This document shows positions 32,675 through 43,033 of a stretch of 64,000 bases of DNA, one piece after another. How positions within the stretch are numbered: position 1 is the stretch's first letter; every line of letters begins with the position of its first letter. The translations under genes and the position numbers were made by a program. The DNA lies in NCBI RefSeq assembly GCF_900635455.1, contig NZ_LR134116.1, forward strand, positions 4,402,001 through 4,466,000, given 5' to 3'. The notes under the pieces are model-generated. The model ran no database searches. It was not told the origin of the DNA and saw only the letters and a program-made list of their open reading frames with translations. The stretch comes from Yersinia intermedia. GTDB taxonomy: Bacteria > Pseudomonadota > Gammaproteobacteria > Enterobacterales > Enterobacteriaceae.

Positions 32675-34990
32675 ATGAAAGCACTCACAATCGGCCTGAT
32701 CGGCAACCCCAATGCAGGTAAAACTACCCTTTTCAATCAGTTAACCGGTGCCCGTCAACGGGTGGGGAACTGGGCCGGGGTTACGGTGGAGCGCAAAGAA
32801 GGCCATTTCACTACCGCGCAGCATCAGGTGACACTGGTTGACCTGCCGGGAACCTACTCCCTGACCACCATTTCTGAGCAAACTTCGCTGGATGAGCAAA
32901 TTGCTTGTCACTATATTTTGAGTGGCGAAGCTGACCTGCTGATTAATGTTATTGATGCGGTCAATCTGGAGCGCAATCTCTATCTGACACTGCAACTGGT
33001 TGAATTGGGTATCCCCTGTATTGTGGCGCTCAATATGTTGGATATTGCCAAAAGCCAGCATATCGATATTGATATCAATGCGTTATCACAGCAATTAGGC
33101 TGCCCGGTTATTCCGCTGGTCTCCACCCGTGGGCAGGGTATCAATGAATTAAAAAGCAGTATTGATGAGCTTCAGCCGGTTCCCTTTAAGGCTTTGGTTA
33201 ACTACCCGCCAGTGCTACTCAGTGAAGTGGATAAGTTGGTAGAGGCCATGCCTGAGTTCTGGCCAGTGCAGCAGCGCCGTTGGCTGGCACTGCAAATATT
33301 GGAAGGTGATATCTATAGCCTGGCACGTGCTGGCATCGCCCCCTCAATCGTGGGAGTGGCGCGCGACAATCTGCGAGCAAGCCAACACGAAGATCCCGAA
33401 CTGGTGATAGCCGATGCCCGTTATCAAAGTATTGCCCGCATCTGTGATGTGGTCGGTAACTCGCAACAAGCGGAACCAAACCGCCTGACACAAGCGCTTG
33501 ATAAAGTGATCCTTAATCGCTGGTTAGGTGTACCGATCTTTCTGTTTGTCATGTATTTAATGTTCGTATTAGCCATCAATATCGGTGGTGCGTTGCAGCC
33601 CATCTTTGATATTGGCTCTGCGGCTATCTTTATTCAGGGGCTGCAATGGGTGGGTTATACCCTGCATTTCCCACAGTGGTTGACCATCTTCCTCGCTCAA
33701 GGCGTAGGGGGTGGGATTAATACCGTGCTGCCGTTGGTGCCACAAATTGGCATGATGTACCTGTTCCTCTCCTTTTTAGAAGACTCCGGCTATATGGCCC
33801 GAGCCGCGTTTGTGATGGATCGGCTGATGCAAGCGCTGGGGTTACCGGGTAAATCCTTTGTACCGCTGATTGTCGGTTTCGGCTGTAATGTGCCCTCGAT
33901 CATGGGTGCACGAACGCTGGATGCGCAACGCGAACGCCTGATCACCATCATGATGGCTCCCTTTATGTCCTGTGGCGCGCGGCTGGCGATTTTTGCTGTC
34001 TTCGCAGCGGCATTCTTCGGCCAGGACGGGGCCAGTATCGTTTTCTCTCTCTATCTGTTGGGCATCGCGGTTGCCATTCTCACCGGGCTGGTGCTGAAAT
34101 ACACCATTATGCGTGGCGAGGCCTCACCCTTTGTGATGGAACTGCCGGTTTACCATGTGCCCCACCTCAAGAGCTTGTTATTGCAAACCTGGCAACGGCT
34201 AAAAGGTTTTGTACTGCGCGCTGGGAAAGTGATTGTCATCGCCAGTATCTTCATCGGCGGCCTAAACAGCTTCTCTTTCAGTGGCAAACCGGTAGATAGC
34301 ATCAATGACTCAGCACTGGCATCAGTCAGTAAAGTGCTGACGCCATTGCTGGCCCCCATGGGTGTCCATGGCGATAACTGGCAGGCAACCGTAGGGTTAG
34401 TGACCGGTGCCATGGCAAAAGAAGTGGTGGTAGGGACACTCAATACCCTCTATACCGCAGAGCAGATTAAGAACGAGCCCTTTGATGCTGAGAGCTTCAA
34501 CTTACCGGGCGAATTGGCGGGGGCAGTTAAAATCACCTGGCAGGGTTTAAAAGATACTTTTAGCCTTAGCGTGTTATCAAATCCCATTGAAGCCAGCAAA
34601 GGTGATGGCGAAATGGCGGCCGGTTCGATGGGCATGATGAGCAGTAAATTCGGTTCCAGCATTGCCGCCTATAGCTATCTGATATTTGTGTTGCTCTATG
34701 TGCCCTGCGTCTCGGTCATGGGGGCTATCGCTCGGGAAACCAGCCGTGGCTGGATGACCTTCTCAATTCTGTGGGGGCTGAATGTGGCCTACTCACTGGC
34801 AACCCTGTTCTATCAGGCAGCAACCTTTCACCAGCATCCGCCACAAAGCCTAATGATTATGGCTGTGGTTATTATGGTTAATGTATTAATTTTGTTTGGA
34901 TTGCGCCGCGCGCGGAGCCGGGTAACCGTCCGATTGCAAAACAGTAAGCCCGCGAATTGTTGTCAGAGTGCTGGCAATGATTGTCACTAA
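32675..34990 (+). CDS. feoB: Ferrous iron transporter FeoB (GTPase permease)
   Basis: Inner-membrane Fe(II) uptake protein, 771 residues. N-terminal G domain: G1 GNPNAGKTT at residues 10-18, G3 DLPGTYSL, G4 NMLD; then helical GDI-like domain and a membrane domain with two Gate repeats. Signature VGFGCNVPSIMGARTL contains the conserved Cys; FMSCGARLAIF is the second. The C-terminus is Cys-rich (NCCQSAGNDCH), as in other enterobacterial FeoB. 93 bp after feoA, 30 bp before feoC. Confidence 0.97.
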   Translation: MKALTIGLIGNPNAGKTTLFNQLTGARQRVGNWAGVTVERKEGHFTTAQHQVTLVDLPGTYSLTTISEQTSLDEQIACHYILSGEADLLINVIDAVNLERNLYLTLQLVELGIPCIVALNMLDIAKSQHIDIDINALSQQLGCPVIPLVSTRGQGINELKSSIDELQPVPFKALVNYPPVLLSEVDKLVEAMPEFWPVQQRRWLALQILEGDIYSLARAGIAPSIVGVARDNLRASQHEDPELVIADARYQSIARICDVVGNSQQAEPNRLTQALDKVILNRWLGVPIFLFVMYLMFVLAINIGGALQPIFDIGSAAIFIQGLQWVGYTLHFPQWLTIFLAQGVGGGINTVLPLVPQIGMMYLFLSFLEDSGYMARAAFVMDRLMQALGLPGKSFVPLIVGFGCNVPSIMGARTLDAQRERLITIMMAPFMSCGARLAIFAVFAAAFFGQDGASIVFSLYLLGIAVAILTGLVLKYTIMRGEASPFVMELPVYHVPHLKSLLLQTWQRLKGFVLRAGKVIVIASIFIGGLNSFSFSGKPVDSINDSALASVSKVLTPLLAPMGVHGDNWQATVGLVTGAMAKEVVVGTLNTLYTAEQIKNEPFDAESFNLPGELAGAVKITWQGLKDTFSLSVLSNPIEASKGDGEMAAGSMGMMSSKFGSSIAAYSYLIFVLLYVPCVSVMGAIARETSRGWMTFSILWGLNVAYSLATLFYQAATFHQHPPQSLMIMAVVIMVNVLILFGLRRARSRVTVRLQNSKPANCCQSAGNDCH

Positions 34991-35020
34991 CAAACAACTG
35001 TTGTTGCGACAGGAGGCATA

Positions 35021-35269
35021 ATGGCAAGCCTACTACAACTACGCGATGCCATCGCTCTGTGTGGCAGCACAGGAGCGAATCAGCTAAGCCAGCAATTGGC
35101 AACGCCTTTACCTCTGGTTGAGGCCATGCTGGAAAGGCTAACGGCAATGGGCAAGATTGAACGCATTGAACAAGATAATCGTGGGTGTCTGACAGGCAGT
35201 TGCAAGCGTTGCCCTGAAGGAAATAATCACTGTAATATCGTGATTTATCAGATAAAAAATCATCATTAA
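35021..35269 (+). CDS. feoC: FeoC, Fe-S winged-helix partner of FeoB
   Basis: 82 residues. Winged-helix N-terminus (LQLRDAIALCGSTGANQLS) and four Cys in the family pattern: Cys56, Cys61, Cys64 and Cys71 (C-x4-C-x2-C-x6-C), the proposed [4Fe-4S] site. In enterobacteria FeoC binds the FeoB cytoplasmic domain and shields it from FtsH. GGAGG precedes the ATG. Confidence 0.93.
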   Translation: MASLLQLRDAIALCGSTGANQLSQQLATPLPLVEAMLERLTAMGKIERIEQDNRGCLTGSCKRCPEGNNHCNIVIYQIKNHH

Positions 35270-35278
35270 GTCAGAAAT

Positions 35279-35301
35279 AGAGATGCCCGCCGGGCATCTC
35301 T
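35279..35301. terminator. Terminator between feoC and the DUF1471 gene
   Basis: AGAGATGCCCG pairs with CGGGCATCTCT with almost no loop, between two convergent genes. The T-run is short, so efficiency is uncertain. Confidence 0.7.
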
Positions 35302-35310
35302 GTCTTATTA

Positions 35311-35574
35311 TTACTTATAAACATCGGCATTAGCGTCAAACTTCTTCTTCTCACGCTCGGCGATAATCACATAATACTTACCGCCTTTCTCGTCAGCCAA
35401 TTTTGACAGTTCTTCTTTCACATCCATCGGCGATGTTGCCTGACCCGACGTGGTGATAGTGCCGATCTTCTCGTACTTTTTCGCTTCTTCTTTGGTAATT
35501 TCTTTCGCCGCCATCGCGCCAAAAGAAACCCCAGTCACAACCAGAGCAACAGCCAGATTTTTCAATAAATTCAT
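35311..35574 (-). CDS. Small periplasmic DUF1471 (YhcN/BhsA family) protein
   Basis: 87 residues: cleavable signal peptide (MNLLKNLAVALVVTGVSFGAM, cut near AMA-AKE) and one DUF1471 domain of about 60 residues (KIGTITTSGQATSPMDVKEE ... GGKYYVIIAEREKKKFDANADVYK). Relatives in E. coli (YhcN, BhsA, McbA) are induced by acid, peroxide or copper and affect biofilm and surface properties; the specific role here is unknown. GAGGT-like sequence lies before the ATG. Convergent with feoC. Confidence 0.88.
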   Translation of the reverse strand: MNLLKNLAVALVVTGVSFGAMAAKEITKEEAKKYEKIGTITTSGQATSPMDVKEELSKLADEKGGKYYVIIAEREKKKFDANADVYK

Positions 35575-35846
35575 ACCGAATACCTCGCAAGTAAAGAGTT
35601 AATGTGTATAAAAACATTGAGAAAAACAAAGATGATATTGATTTAATTCATGACAGTTGACTGATGTGATGCCACGCTCAGTGGCCCCCCACAACCTTAA
35701 GGAAAACGCTTTCCCCATGCTAGTGCGCGGGGATGCGCCAATTTGAACCTTCTTAATTATTAAGCAGATTTAATATTTAGCCATTAAATTGCACATTAAA
35801 TTCTATTCATCACTATGTGCTAAGGCCTTAAATCTGTAGCAGTTCG

Positions 35847-36638
35847 CTATTTCAGTGTGATTTTAGCGTCAACATGCGCTAAAAAGTCGATAAGTAATTT
35901 TGAAAAATCATCAGGATGAGAAATAAAGGGGGCATGCGCTGATCCCTTCATCACTACCGACTGACTATGCGGCCAGGTGCTATCTAGTAACGAGGCGACT
36001 TTGCGCGGTACCAACCCATCCAGATAACCATAAATACGCAGCATGGGCAGAGCACTCTCGACCAGTGCTGGCCGTAAATCGGCAGTACGCAGAATATCTA
36101 GCCCACCGATTAACACTTCTACCGCCGGCATCTGGTGTTGTAGCACCACCGCTTTCAATAAACGGGCATCCTGTCGTGCACTTGCCGTCCCCAGAGTTTG
36201 CAATGCCAGAAAACGCTCAACCGTACGCTGAAAATCTTCACTTAACTGTTGTTGGAAACCAGCCAAGACCTCCGGCCGAATCCCCGGCCATTCATCATGT
36301 GCGGTAAAACATGGCGAGGAGGAGACGGTGATCAGCCCGCGCACACGCTCTGGCTGAGTCAAGGCTATCTGACTGGCCACCAGCCCACCCATCGACCAGC
36401 CGAGCCACAAAGCCTGCTCTGGCGCTTGTTGTAAGACAATTTTTGCCATATCAGGCAGTGACATCGCACCAAAATCTTTGCTACGCCCATAACCGGGGAG
36501 ATCCACCAAATGCAGACGAAAATGCGGTGCGAGTCTATCAATTATGCAATGCCAGACTTCGGCGTTCAGCCCCCATCCGTGCAGCAGCACAAGATCGCAA
36601 TCGCCTTCGCCATAGATGTTCCAATAAAGTTGTTTCAT
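35847..36638 (-). CDS. bioH: Pimeloyl-[acyl-carrier protein] methyl ester esterase BioH
   Basis: Removes the methyl group from pimeloyl-ACP methyl ester, ending the BioC-BioH route to the biotin precursor. 263 residues, alpha/beta hydrolase. Nucleophile Ser82 in GWSMGG; oxyanion region [10 protein letters not shown] at 20-29; the catalytic His lies in GSAHAPF near the C-terminus and the Asp in YGYLDGLVP. Unlinked to other bio genes, as in E. coli. Divergent from gntX across 57 bp. Confidence 0.95.
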   Translation of the reverse strand: MKQLYWNIYGEGDCDLVLLHGWGLNAEVWHCIIDRLAPHFRLHLVDLPGYGRSKDFGAMSLPDMAKIVLQQAPEQALWLGWSMGGLVASQIALTQPERVRGLITVSSSPCFTAHDEWPGIRPEVLAGFQQQLSEDFQRTVERFLALQTLGTASARQDARLLKAVVLQHQMPAVEVLIGGLDILRTADLRPALVESALPMLRIYGYLDGLVPRKVASLLDSTWPHSQSVVMKGSAHAPFISHPDDFSKLLIDFLAHVDAKITLK

Positions 36639-36695
36639 ACGTTAATATCCTGCCGCCTTAGCCCCGTTATGCATCACTTATCAAGGAAGAGGTAC

Positions 36696-37379
36696 ATGCT
36701 AACAATCGTCAGCCAGTGTTGGCTATGCCGACAATCGTTATATCACCCACGGCACGGTATTTGTTGTTACTGCAAGCGCCATTTACCTAAATTGCCGCCC
36801 TGTTGCCCTCGTTGCGGCTTGCCTTGCACCAATACCGCGTTACCTTGTGGCCGCTGCCTTAATGCGCCACCCCGCTGGGCAAGCATCACCTTTGTCAGCG
36901 ATTACGCCCCGCCCTTGAACAGGTTGATAAAAAAGCTCAAATTTAATGGCGTCACACAATTAGCACCGGTACTGGCCCGTTTACTATTGCTACGCTGGCT
37001 CGATGCCTGCCGTCAGGGTAAGGTTATCAGGCCAGAAAGAATCATTAGTGTGCCTTTACACCGTTGGCGTTGTTGGCGGCGCGGCTATAACCAAACAGAC
37101 CTGTTAGCACAGCCATTGGCACACTGGCTTAGTTGCCATTACAGTCATATGACGTTACAGCGAGTGCGGGCTACACCACCGCAGCAGCGATTAAAGGCTA
37201 CCGCGCGGCGTAAAAATATGCGGGGGATATTTCGCTGTACGCAGTCTCTGCGTGGGCAACATATTGCGCTGCTGGATGATGTCGTAACAACGGGTAGTAC
37301 ACTGAATGAGATAGCTGATCTACTATGGTCCGAGGGGATTGCCTCTCTACAGGTGTGGTGTATCTGCCGAACCTTGTAG
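36696..37379 (+). CDS. gntX: GntX/ComF-family phosphoribosyltransferase-like protein
   Basis: 227 residues from ATG at 36696 (MLTIVSQCWLCRQSLY), preceded by AAGGAAGAGG; longer in-frame starts run back into bioH and are rejected. N-terminal zinc-ribbon-like Cys set (CWLCR, CCYCKR, CCPRCGLPC, PCGRC) and a C-terminal PRTase-type motif LLDDVVTTGSTLNE. The name GntX comes from an old link to gluconate uptake in E. coli; the ComF relation suggests a DNA-uptake role, and hofMNOPQ is in the same window. Function remains uncertain. Confidence 0.9.
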   Translation: MLTIVSQCWLCRQSLYHPRHGICCYCKRHLPKLPPCCPRCGLPCTNTALPCGRCLNAPPRWASITFVSDYAPPLNRLIKKLKFNGVTQLAPVLARLLLLRWLDACRQGKVIRPERIISVPLHRWRCWRRGYNQTDLLAQPLAHWLSCHYSHMTLQRVRATPPQQRLKATARRKNMRGIFRCTQSLRGQHIALLDDVVTTGSTLNEIADLLWSEGIASLQVWCICRTL

Positions 37380-37438
37380 TCACCCCAGCAATGGGCGTAT
37401 TATAACCGACAAGAATAGTCAACTATTGAGCAGATGCC

Positions 37439-38014
37439 ATGATCACAATAACAGACGCAGCACAATCTCATTTTGCCAAACTGTTGGCAAATCAAGAAGA
37501 AGGCACCCAAATCCGTGTATTTGTTATCAACCCCGGAACACCAACCGCTGAATGCGGCGTGTCTTATTGCCCACCGGATGCGGTCGAAGCAACAGATACC
37601 GTACTAAAATTTGAGCAGTTATCAGCTTATGTTGATGAAATGAGCAAGCCTTATTTGGAAGACGCTGAAATCGATTTCGTCACTGACCAACTAGGTTCTC
37701 AACTGACACTGAAAGCGCCAAATGCCAAAATGCGTAAAGTTGATGATACTGCACCATTGATGGAGCGGGTTGAATATGTTCTGCAATCGCAGATTAACCC
37801 ACAACTGGCAGGGCATGGTGGCCGTGTGACACTGATGGAGATCACACCAGATGCATTGGCTATCCTGCAATTTGGCGGCGGCTGTAACGGGTGTTCTATG
37901 GTTGATGTCACACTGAAAGAAGGCATCGAAAAAGAGCTGTTGCAGAAATTCCCAGAATTGAAAGGTGTGAGGGATTTGACCGAGCATCAGCGCGGCGAGC
38001 ATTCCTATTACTAA
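37439..38014 (+). CDS. nfuA: Fe-S cluster carrier NfuA
   Basis: Delivers [4Fe-4S] clusters to client enzymes, important under oxidative stress and iron shortage. 191 residues. N-terminal degenerate A-type domain, about 1-100, and C-terminal NifU-like domain with the cluster-binding Cys149-x2-Cys152 (GCNGCSM), identical positions to E. coli. The 3' end, including the stop codon, is repeated in the tandem duplication just downstream. Confidence 0.96.
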   Translation: MITITDAAQSHFAKLLANQEEGTQIRVFVINPGTPTAECGVSYCPPDAVEATDTVLKFEQLSAYVDEMSKPYLEDAEIDFVTDQLGSQLTLKAPNAKMRKVDDTAPLMERVEYVLQSQINPQLAGHGGRVTLMEITPDALAILQFGGGCNGCSMVDVTLKEGIEKELLQKFPELKGVRDLTEHQRGEHSYY

Positions 38015-38320
38015 TTATCCTGCGTCTTTGGCACTACAGCGGTGTTAGCTTCGCTCTCTCACCCGAATCACTGACTGATGTCAGCTCATCGGGATTTGTT
38101 CGCTGGCTGCCTTGCTGTAACACCAATGACTTTGGCTAATAATTGAGCGCTGCTATTACTAATTGTCCTGCGTCTTTGGCTAATAATTGAGCGCTGCTAT
38201 TACTAATTGTCCTGCGTCTTTGGCGCTACAGCGGTGTTAGCTTCGCTCTCTCACCCGAATCACTGACTGATGTCAGCTCATCGGGATTTGTTCGCTCGCT
38301 GCCTTGCTGTAACGCCAATG
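38005..38320. repeat. Tandem duplication of an ERIC variant just after nfuA
   Basis: A block of about 124 bp starting CTATTACTAATTATCCTGCG (38005-38128) recurs at 38197-38320 with only a few changes. Between them is a 44 bp unit (38153-38196) that repeats the block start plus TAATAATTGAGCGCTG, itself preceded by a partial copy at 38131-38152. Each long block contains an ERIC relative (about 38031-38128 and 38223-38320) with core CACTGACTGATGTCAGCTC. The first block begins within the last codons of nfuA. Confidence 0.85.
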
Positions 38321-38359
38321 AATAATATTGTTCTTAATGCTGACAAAACCAGATGACTC

Positions 38360-38480
38360 AATCTGGAGCGGTGAGGATAGGCAGAAGAGTAAAGCGTCCG
38401 CGCCAGGGATGGCGCGGCACGAACCTACATGGGCGTATTGACGGCATCTTTACGATCTGCCTGTTCTCTCCGCCACGAGC
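38360..38480. repeat. Palindromic repeat between nfuA and malQ
   Basis: About 120 bp imperfect palindrome: GGCAGAAGAGTAAAGCG on the left pairs loosely with CATCTTTACGATCTGCC on the right. Within it lies a strong hairpin, CCGCGCC-AGGGAT-GGCGCGG (38398-38417). It looks like a dispersed Yersinia repeat rather than a gene. Not ERIC. The exact family is not certain. Confidence 0.6.
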
Positions 38481-38518
38481 ACTTTATTGGCTGCCTACTG
38501 AGGGATTCCCTCCCCTTA

Positions 38519-40615
38519 TCACCCCGCCGACACATTCTTACGCCGCTTATCCAAATCCTTCAATAAACGATTAATCTGGCTGTCAGCAAACATCTCTTCC
38601 AACGTCGTGGTCAATTTACGCCGCCAGTTTGGATACTCCTCACTGGTACCAGGAATGTTTACCGGCGTCGCCATATCCAACCAATCTTCTGGTTGCAAAC
38701 CCAGTAATGCGCTGGCGCTGTCGGCAACATAGCGCTGTAATCCTCGGTTAAGGACTGGGCTCATCGAGAGGAGTGACGCTTTGTGACCTACCCTCTTTGG
38801 CAGGCAGCCATAGTGATGTAACCCTTCCAATAACCCTTGCTTAGCCCGTTCCCGATCAAGATAAAGCTGCTTCAATATCTGTTGGTCTGGATATAACCCC
38901 AGCTTATTCCCCAACGTCAGATCATCACTTTGCCAATAGCCCCGTAAGGTCGGCAAATCGTGGGTCGTAATGGTGGCCATCGCCTGTGCCGGATAAGACT
39001 GCGGCGCACGGAAGGTATTCTCACTGTCATGCTCAAAATAGAGCACTTTGTAGGAATACACCCCACTGTCACGCAGCTTAGCCACAATTTCTACGGGTAC
39101 CGTGCCTAAATCCTCACCAATCACCATGCAGTGATGACGCTGACTTTCCAGCGCCAATATCGCCAAAAGATCATCGACCGGATATTTAACGTAAGCCCCC
39201 TGAGCGGCAGTCTGCCCATAGGGGATCCACCACAGACGCAATAAGGCCATCACATGGTCAATACGCAGAGCGCCACAACTGGTCATATTAGCGCGCAGTA
39301 AATCGATAAAGGGTTGGTAGGCACGCGCAACCATGACGTGCGGGTCCATTGGCGGCAACCCCCAGTTCTGGCCCAGCGGCCCTAAAATATCAGGCGGAGC
39401 CCCTACCGAGGCTTTCAGGCAATATAACTCGCGGTCACACCAAGTTTCAGCACCGCCTTCAGCCACACCAACGGCTAAATCGCGGTATAAGCCAATCGGC
39501 ATTTTTCGTGACTGGCTGTTGCGAAAACAGCTATCAAACTGAGTGGCGGCCAACCACTGTAACCATAGATAGAAGGTCACATCACTCGCGTATTCGCGGC
39601 AAAAATCAGCCACCGCAGTGCTGTGCCCATCACGGTATTTTTCTGGCCACACCGGCCAGCCCCACATCATTGGGTCTTGTGCACTCAAATGCGCATGTAG
39701 CGCATCAAAAGCGGCTTGTTGATGCAGGCTACGACCGCCTTGTTCCACAAACTGGTGGAATGCCTGCATCCGTGCATCTTTTGCTTTACGGGCAGTAAAC
39801 AGCGGGAATGCCAAACGCAACGCCATCAATTTAAGTTGCATGACCTGCGGATAATCAACCCACTCATTAGCCCGAACTTCAGCCAGCACCTGTTGCGTTT
39901 CTGGCTGATGCCACCAGAGTTGCGCCGCTTCGCTATGCTGAAACTCATCCACGCGGTTCACGTCGATATAAACCACGTTTAGCCAGCGTCTTGACGAGGG
40001 GCTATAGGGGCTAGCACTCTGTGGATTAGCCGGATACAGCGCATGAATCGGATTCAAACCGATAAAGGCACCACCACGCTCGCCCACTTGCTCCAACATC
40101 TGGCTAAGATCACCAAAATCACCGATACCCCAGTTGCGTTCGGAACGCAGGGTATAGAGCTGCACACAAGCGCCCCATAACTTTTTCCCGGCCAGCAACG
40201 CATCTGGCTCATAGCAACGTTTCGGTGCCACAATAATTGAACACTGCCACTGTTGTAAGCCTTGTTCAAGAATCAAACGGTGATAACCCTGCGGCAGAGA
40301 AGAGGGCAATGTCAGTGTCTTTTTTGCACTGATACGCCCCTGATGCAACTCACCTTTTTCTGTCTGTAATTGCCAGTGATAATCGCCTGAACCCGCCATT
40401 GGTAGCTGCATTGGGCTACCAAAAGTAAATACTTTCACCACCGGTAGTGGTGCACTTTCTGTCTGGGTGTCCTGAGGCACGTAGGTACGCCCCATGGCCG
40501 CCAACAACTGCTGCTTGGTTTCCGGCAAAATAGCCTGCGGCTTACCATGAGCATTAATGTAGCTGGCGGCTATCCCTGCCAGTGTTGCTGCTTGATCGAG
40601 CGATTTACGATCCAT
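38519..40615 (-). CDS. malQ: 4-alpha-glucanotransferase (amylomaltase)
   Basis: Transfers maltosyl and longer dextrinyl groups between maltodextrins, releasing glucose. 698 residues, GH77. Signatures: SPYSPSSRRWLNVVYIDV, ALRIDHVMALLRLWWIP (nucleophile Asp), MVIGEDLGTVP (acid/base Glu) and TTHDLPTLRGYW. The N-terminal region of about 130 residues is the enterobacterial MalQ extension. Follows malP by 12 bp in one operon under MalT. Confidence 0.96.
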   Translation of the reverse strand: MDRKSLDQAATLAGIAASYINAHGKPQAILPETKQQLLAAMGRTYVPQDTQTESAPLPVVKVFTFGSPMQLPMAGSGDYHWQLQTEKGELHQGRISAKKTLTLPSSLPQGYHRLILEQGLQQWQCSIIVAPKRCYEPDALLAGKKLWGACVQLYTLRSERNWGIGDFGDLSQMLEQVGERGGAFIGLNPIHALYPANPQSASPYSPSSRRWLNVVYIDVNRVDEFQHSEAAQLWWHQPETQQVLAEVRANEWVDYPQVMQLKLMALRLAFPLFTARKAKDARMQAFHQFVEQGGRSLHQQAAFDALHAHLSAQDPMMWGWPVWPEKYRDGHSTAVADFCREYASDVTFYLWLQWLAATQFDSCFRNSQSRKMPIGLYRDLAVGVAEGGAETWCDRELYCLKASVGAPPDILGPLGQNWGLPPMDPHVMVARAYQPFIDLLRANMTSCGALRIDHVMALLRLWWIPYGQTAAQGAYVKYPVDDLLAILALESQRHHCMVIGEDLGTVPVEIVAKLRDSGVYSYKVLYFEHDSENTFRAPQSYPAQAMATITTHDLPTLRGYWQSDDLTLGNKLGLYPDQQILKQLYLDRERAKQGLLEGLHHYGCLPKRVGHKASLLSMSPVLNRGLQRYVADSASALLGLQPEDWLDMATPVNIPGTSEEYPNWRRKLTTTLEEMFADSQINRLLKDLDKRRKNVSAG

Positions 40616-40627
40616 GCAGTCTTCTCC

Positions 40628-43033
40628 TTAACGTTTGGCTTGCCAGATCCGTGATTGGTAATCACGAATTGAACGGTCAGAACTGAACATCCCTACACGG
40701 GCAGTGTTAAGAATGGTACGGCGGGTCCATTCATCCTTATCGCGATACAGGGCATCAATTTGCTGCTGTGCCTGACAATATGAGGCAAAATCAGCCAATA
40801 CCAGATAAGGGTCACCCCCTTCCAACAGGCTATGCAACATCATGTCAAATGCATGTTTATCACCCTGGCTGAACGCACCACTGGCCAACTCATCCAGAAT
40901 GCTTTTCAGGTGCGCATCGGCTTTAAGATACTTCTGCGGCTTATAACCTTTCGCCAAAATGGCTTTTACCTGCTCCACGGTGTTACCGAATATAAAGATA
41001 TTTTCGTCACCCACCTGCTCGGCAATTTCAACGTTAGCCCCATCGAGGGTGCCCACCGTCAATGCACCATTCAGTGCCAGTTTCATGTTGCCAGTGCCGG
41101 AGGCTTCTTTACCGGCGGTTGATATCTGCTCGGACACATCCGCCGCTGGGATCATCAATTCTGCAACTGAAACCCGATAATCAGGGATAAAGACCACTTT
41201 TAGGCGATCTTTGACGATCGGATCATTGTTGATCTTATCCGCAGCCTGATTGATCGCATAAATGATATTCTTAGCTAAATAATAACCAGGTGCGGCTTTG
41301 GCACCAAACAAGAACACACGCGGTGCGATATCCAGATTTGGGTTGTCACGGATCTGGCGGTAGAGCGACAGAATATGTAACAGATTCAAATGCTGACGCT
41401 TATATTCATGTAACCGCTTAATCTGCACATCAAAAATGGCCTCCGGGTTAATGGTCAGCCCCATGGTGCGTTTAATATATTCAGCTAACTTAACTTTGTT
41501 ATCATATTTGATCTGCTGATAACGGCCCCTGAAAGCCTTATCTTCGGCATAAGACTCAAGCCCGGCTAATGCATCCAGATTATTCGCCCATTCCACTTTC
41601 AGCGTGTCATCAATCAGGCCAGATAATGCCGGATTACATTGTTTCAACCAACGCCGCGGCGTAATACCATTAGTAACATTATGGAATTTATTTGGCCATA
41701 ATTGATAATATTCAGGGAACAAGTCCTTGATAACCAAATCAGAATGCAGTTGCGCTACACCGTTGACGGCAAAGCCACTGACCACACACAAATTGGCCAT
41801 TCGCACCTGTTTATTATGATGAACCGCCAGCTTGGCCCACACCGCTTCATCCCCTGGCCATTGCTTATCCACCACCTTTTTAAACTGCGCATTGATTTGC
41901 TTGATGATGACAAAATGGCGTGGCAACAAACTACGCACCAATTTCTCATCCCAACATTCAAGTGCTTCAGGCATCAACGTGTGGTTGGTATAGGCGAAGG
42001 TTTTACTGGTGATCGCCCACGCCGCATCCCAGCTTAGCTGATGCTCATCCAGCAGCACTCGCAACATTTCAGGAATAGCGATAGTCGGGTGAGTATCATT
42101 CAGTTGAATAACTTCATAGTCCGGTAATTCAGCCAGTTTACGGCCAGCCAGATGGTGCTTACGTAAAATATCCGCCACCGAGCAGGCGCATTGGAAGTAT
42201 TGCTGCATCAGGCGCAGACGTTTGCCGGCCAGATGGTTATCGTTTGGATACAATACTTTGGTCAGTTTTTCTGCTTCAACGCCATTTTTTTCGGCCAGCA
42301 GGAACTTCCCATCATTAAAGTTAGTTAAATCAAATGGATGTTGATGAGTCGCCTGCCAGAGACGCAACGGTTGAGTAACACCATTGCGAAAACCCAGCAC
42401 CGGTAAATCCCAAGCTTCACCACGCAAGGTGAAGGCCGGACGCCATACCTGACGGCCATCAGCGAGTTTTTCTAACTTGCCAGCAAAACCGACGTCAACC
42501 GCCAACGCGGCATTGTGGCGGAACCACGGATAACTCTCGCGCTGCCAGTTGTCTGGGGCTTCCTGTTGTTTACATTCACTGAAAGATTGGCGGAACAGAC
42601 CGTATTGATAATTCAACCCATAACCGGTGGCGGGTTGCTCAACGGTTGCCATCGAATCAAGGAAACAGGCCGCCAAACGCCCAAGACCGCCATTGCCCAA
42701 CGCAGGATCAGTTTCCTGCTCCAGCAAGTCACACAGGTTAATTTGCTGCTCGGCCAGCAACGCCTCGACTTGATCATACCAACCCAGATTAATCAGGTTG
42801 TTTGCCGTTAAACGACCAATTAAGAACTCCATTGAAATGTAGTTAACATGCCGTTGGACTTTCTGGGGTTTGCCTGGTGCAGGCTGAGCCGCCAATTGTT
42901 CGGCTAACGCCGCGCTGACAGCCTCCCACCATTGGTGTTGAGTCATTTGCTGAGCTGAAGTTAGGCCAAAGCGCTGCCACTGGCGGGTCAGTGCGGCCAG
43001 GAAATCGTCCTTTTTAAGCGTAGGCTGTGACAT
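40628..43033 (-). CDS. malP: Maltodextrin phosphorylase
   Basis: Phosphorolysis of maltodextrins to glucose-1-phosphate. 801 residues, GT35 with pyridoxal phosphate. The PLP-lysine motif is [20 protein letters not shown]; the active-site [21 protein letters not shown] is intact; [17 protein letters not shown] lies near the N-terminus. It is the shorter MalP type, distinct from glgP in the same window. First gene of malPQ, divergent from malT. Confidence 0.96.
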   Translation of the reverse strand: MSQPTLKKDDFLAALTRQWQRFGLTSAQQMTQHQWWEAVSAALAEQLAAQPAPGKPQKVQRHVNYISMEFLIGRLTANNLINLGWYDQVEALLAEQQINLCDLLEQETDPALGNGGLGRLAACFLDSMATVEQPATGYGLNYQYGLFRQSFSECKQQEAPDNWQRESYPWFRHNAALAVDVGFAGKLEKLADGRQVWRPAFTLRGEAWDLPVLGFRNGVTQPLRLWQATHQHPFDLTNFNDGKFLLAEKNGVEAEKLTKVLYPNDNHLAGKRLRLMQQYFQCACSVADILRKHHLAGRKLAELPDYEVIQLNDTHPTIAIPEMLRVLLDEHQLSWDAAWAITSKTFAYTNHTLMPEALECWDEKLVRSLLPRHFVIIKQINAQFKKVVDKQWPGDEAVWAKLAVHHNKQVRMANLCVVSGFAVNGVAQLHSDLVIKDLFPEYYQLWPNKFHNVTNGITPRRWLKQCNPALSGLIDDTLKVEWANNLDALAGLESYAEDKAFRGRYQQIKYDNKVKLAEYIKRTMGLTINPEAIFDVQIKRLHEYKRQHLNLLHILSLYRQIRDNPNLDIAPRVFLFGAKAAPGYYLAKNIIYAINQAADKINNDPIVKDRLKVVFIPDYRVSVAELMIPAADVSEQISTAGKEASGTGNMKLALNGALTVGTLDGANVEIAEQVGDENIFIFGNTVEQVKAILAKGYKPQKYLKADAHLKSILDELASGAFSQGDKHAFDMMLHSLLEGGDPYLVLADFASYCQAQQQIDALYRDKDEWTRRTILNTARVGMFSSDRSIRDYQSRIWQAKR

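Noticed and set aside
32675..34990. Suspicion that the Cys-rich FeoB C-terminus was a frameshift product
   Set aside because: Cys-rich endings are normal in enterobacterial FeoB, and the stop is followed at proper spacing by feoC.
38131..38196. Possible CRISPR-like repeats after nfuA
   Set aside because: Only two units of 44 bp with no regular spacers and no cas genes; explained by the ERIC duplication.
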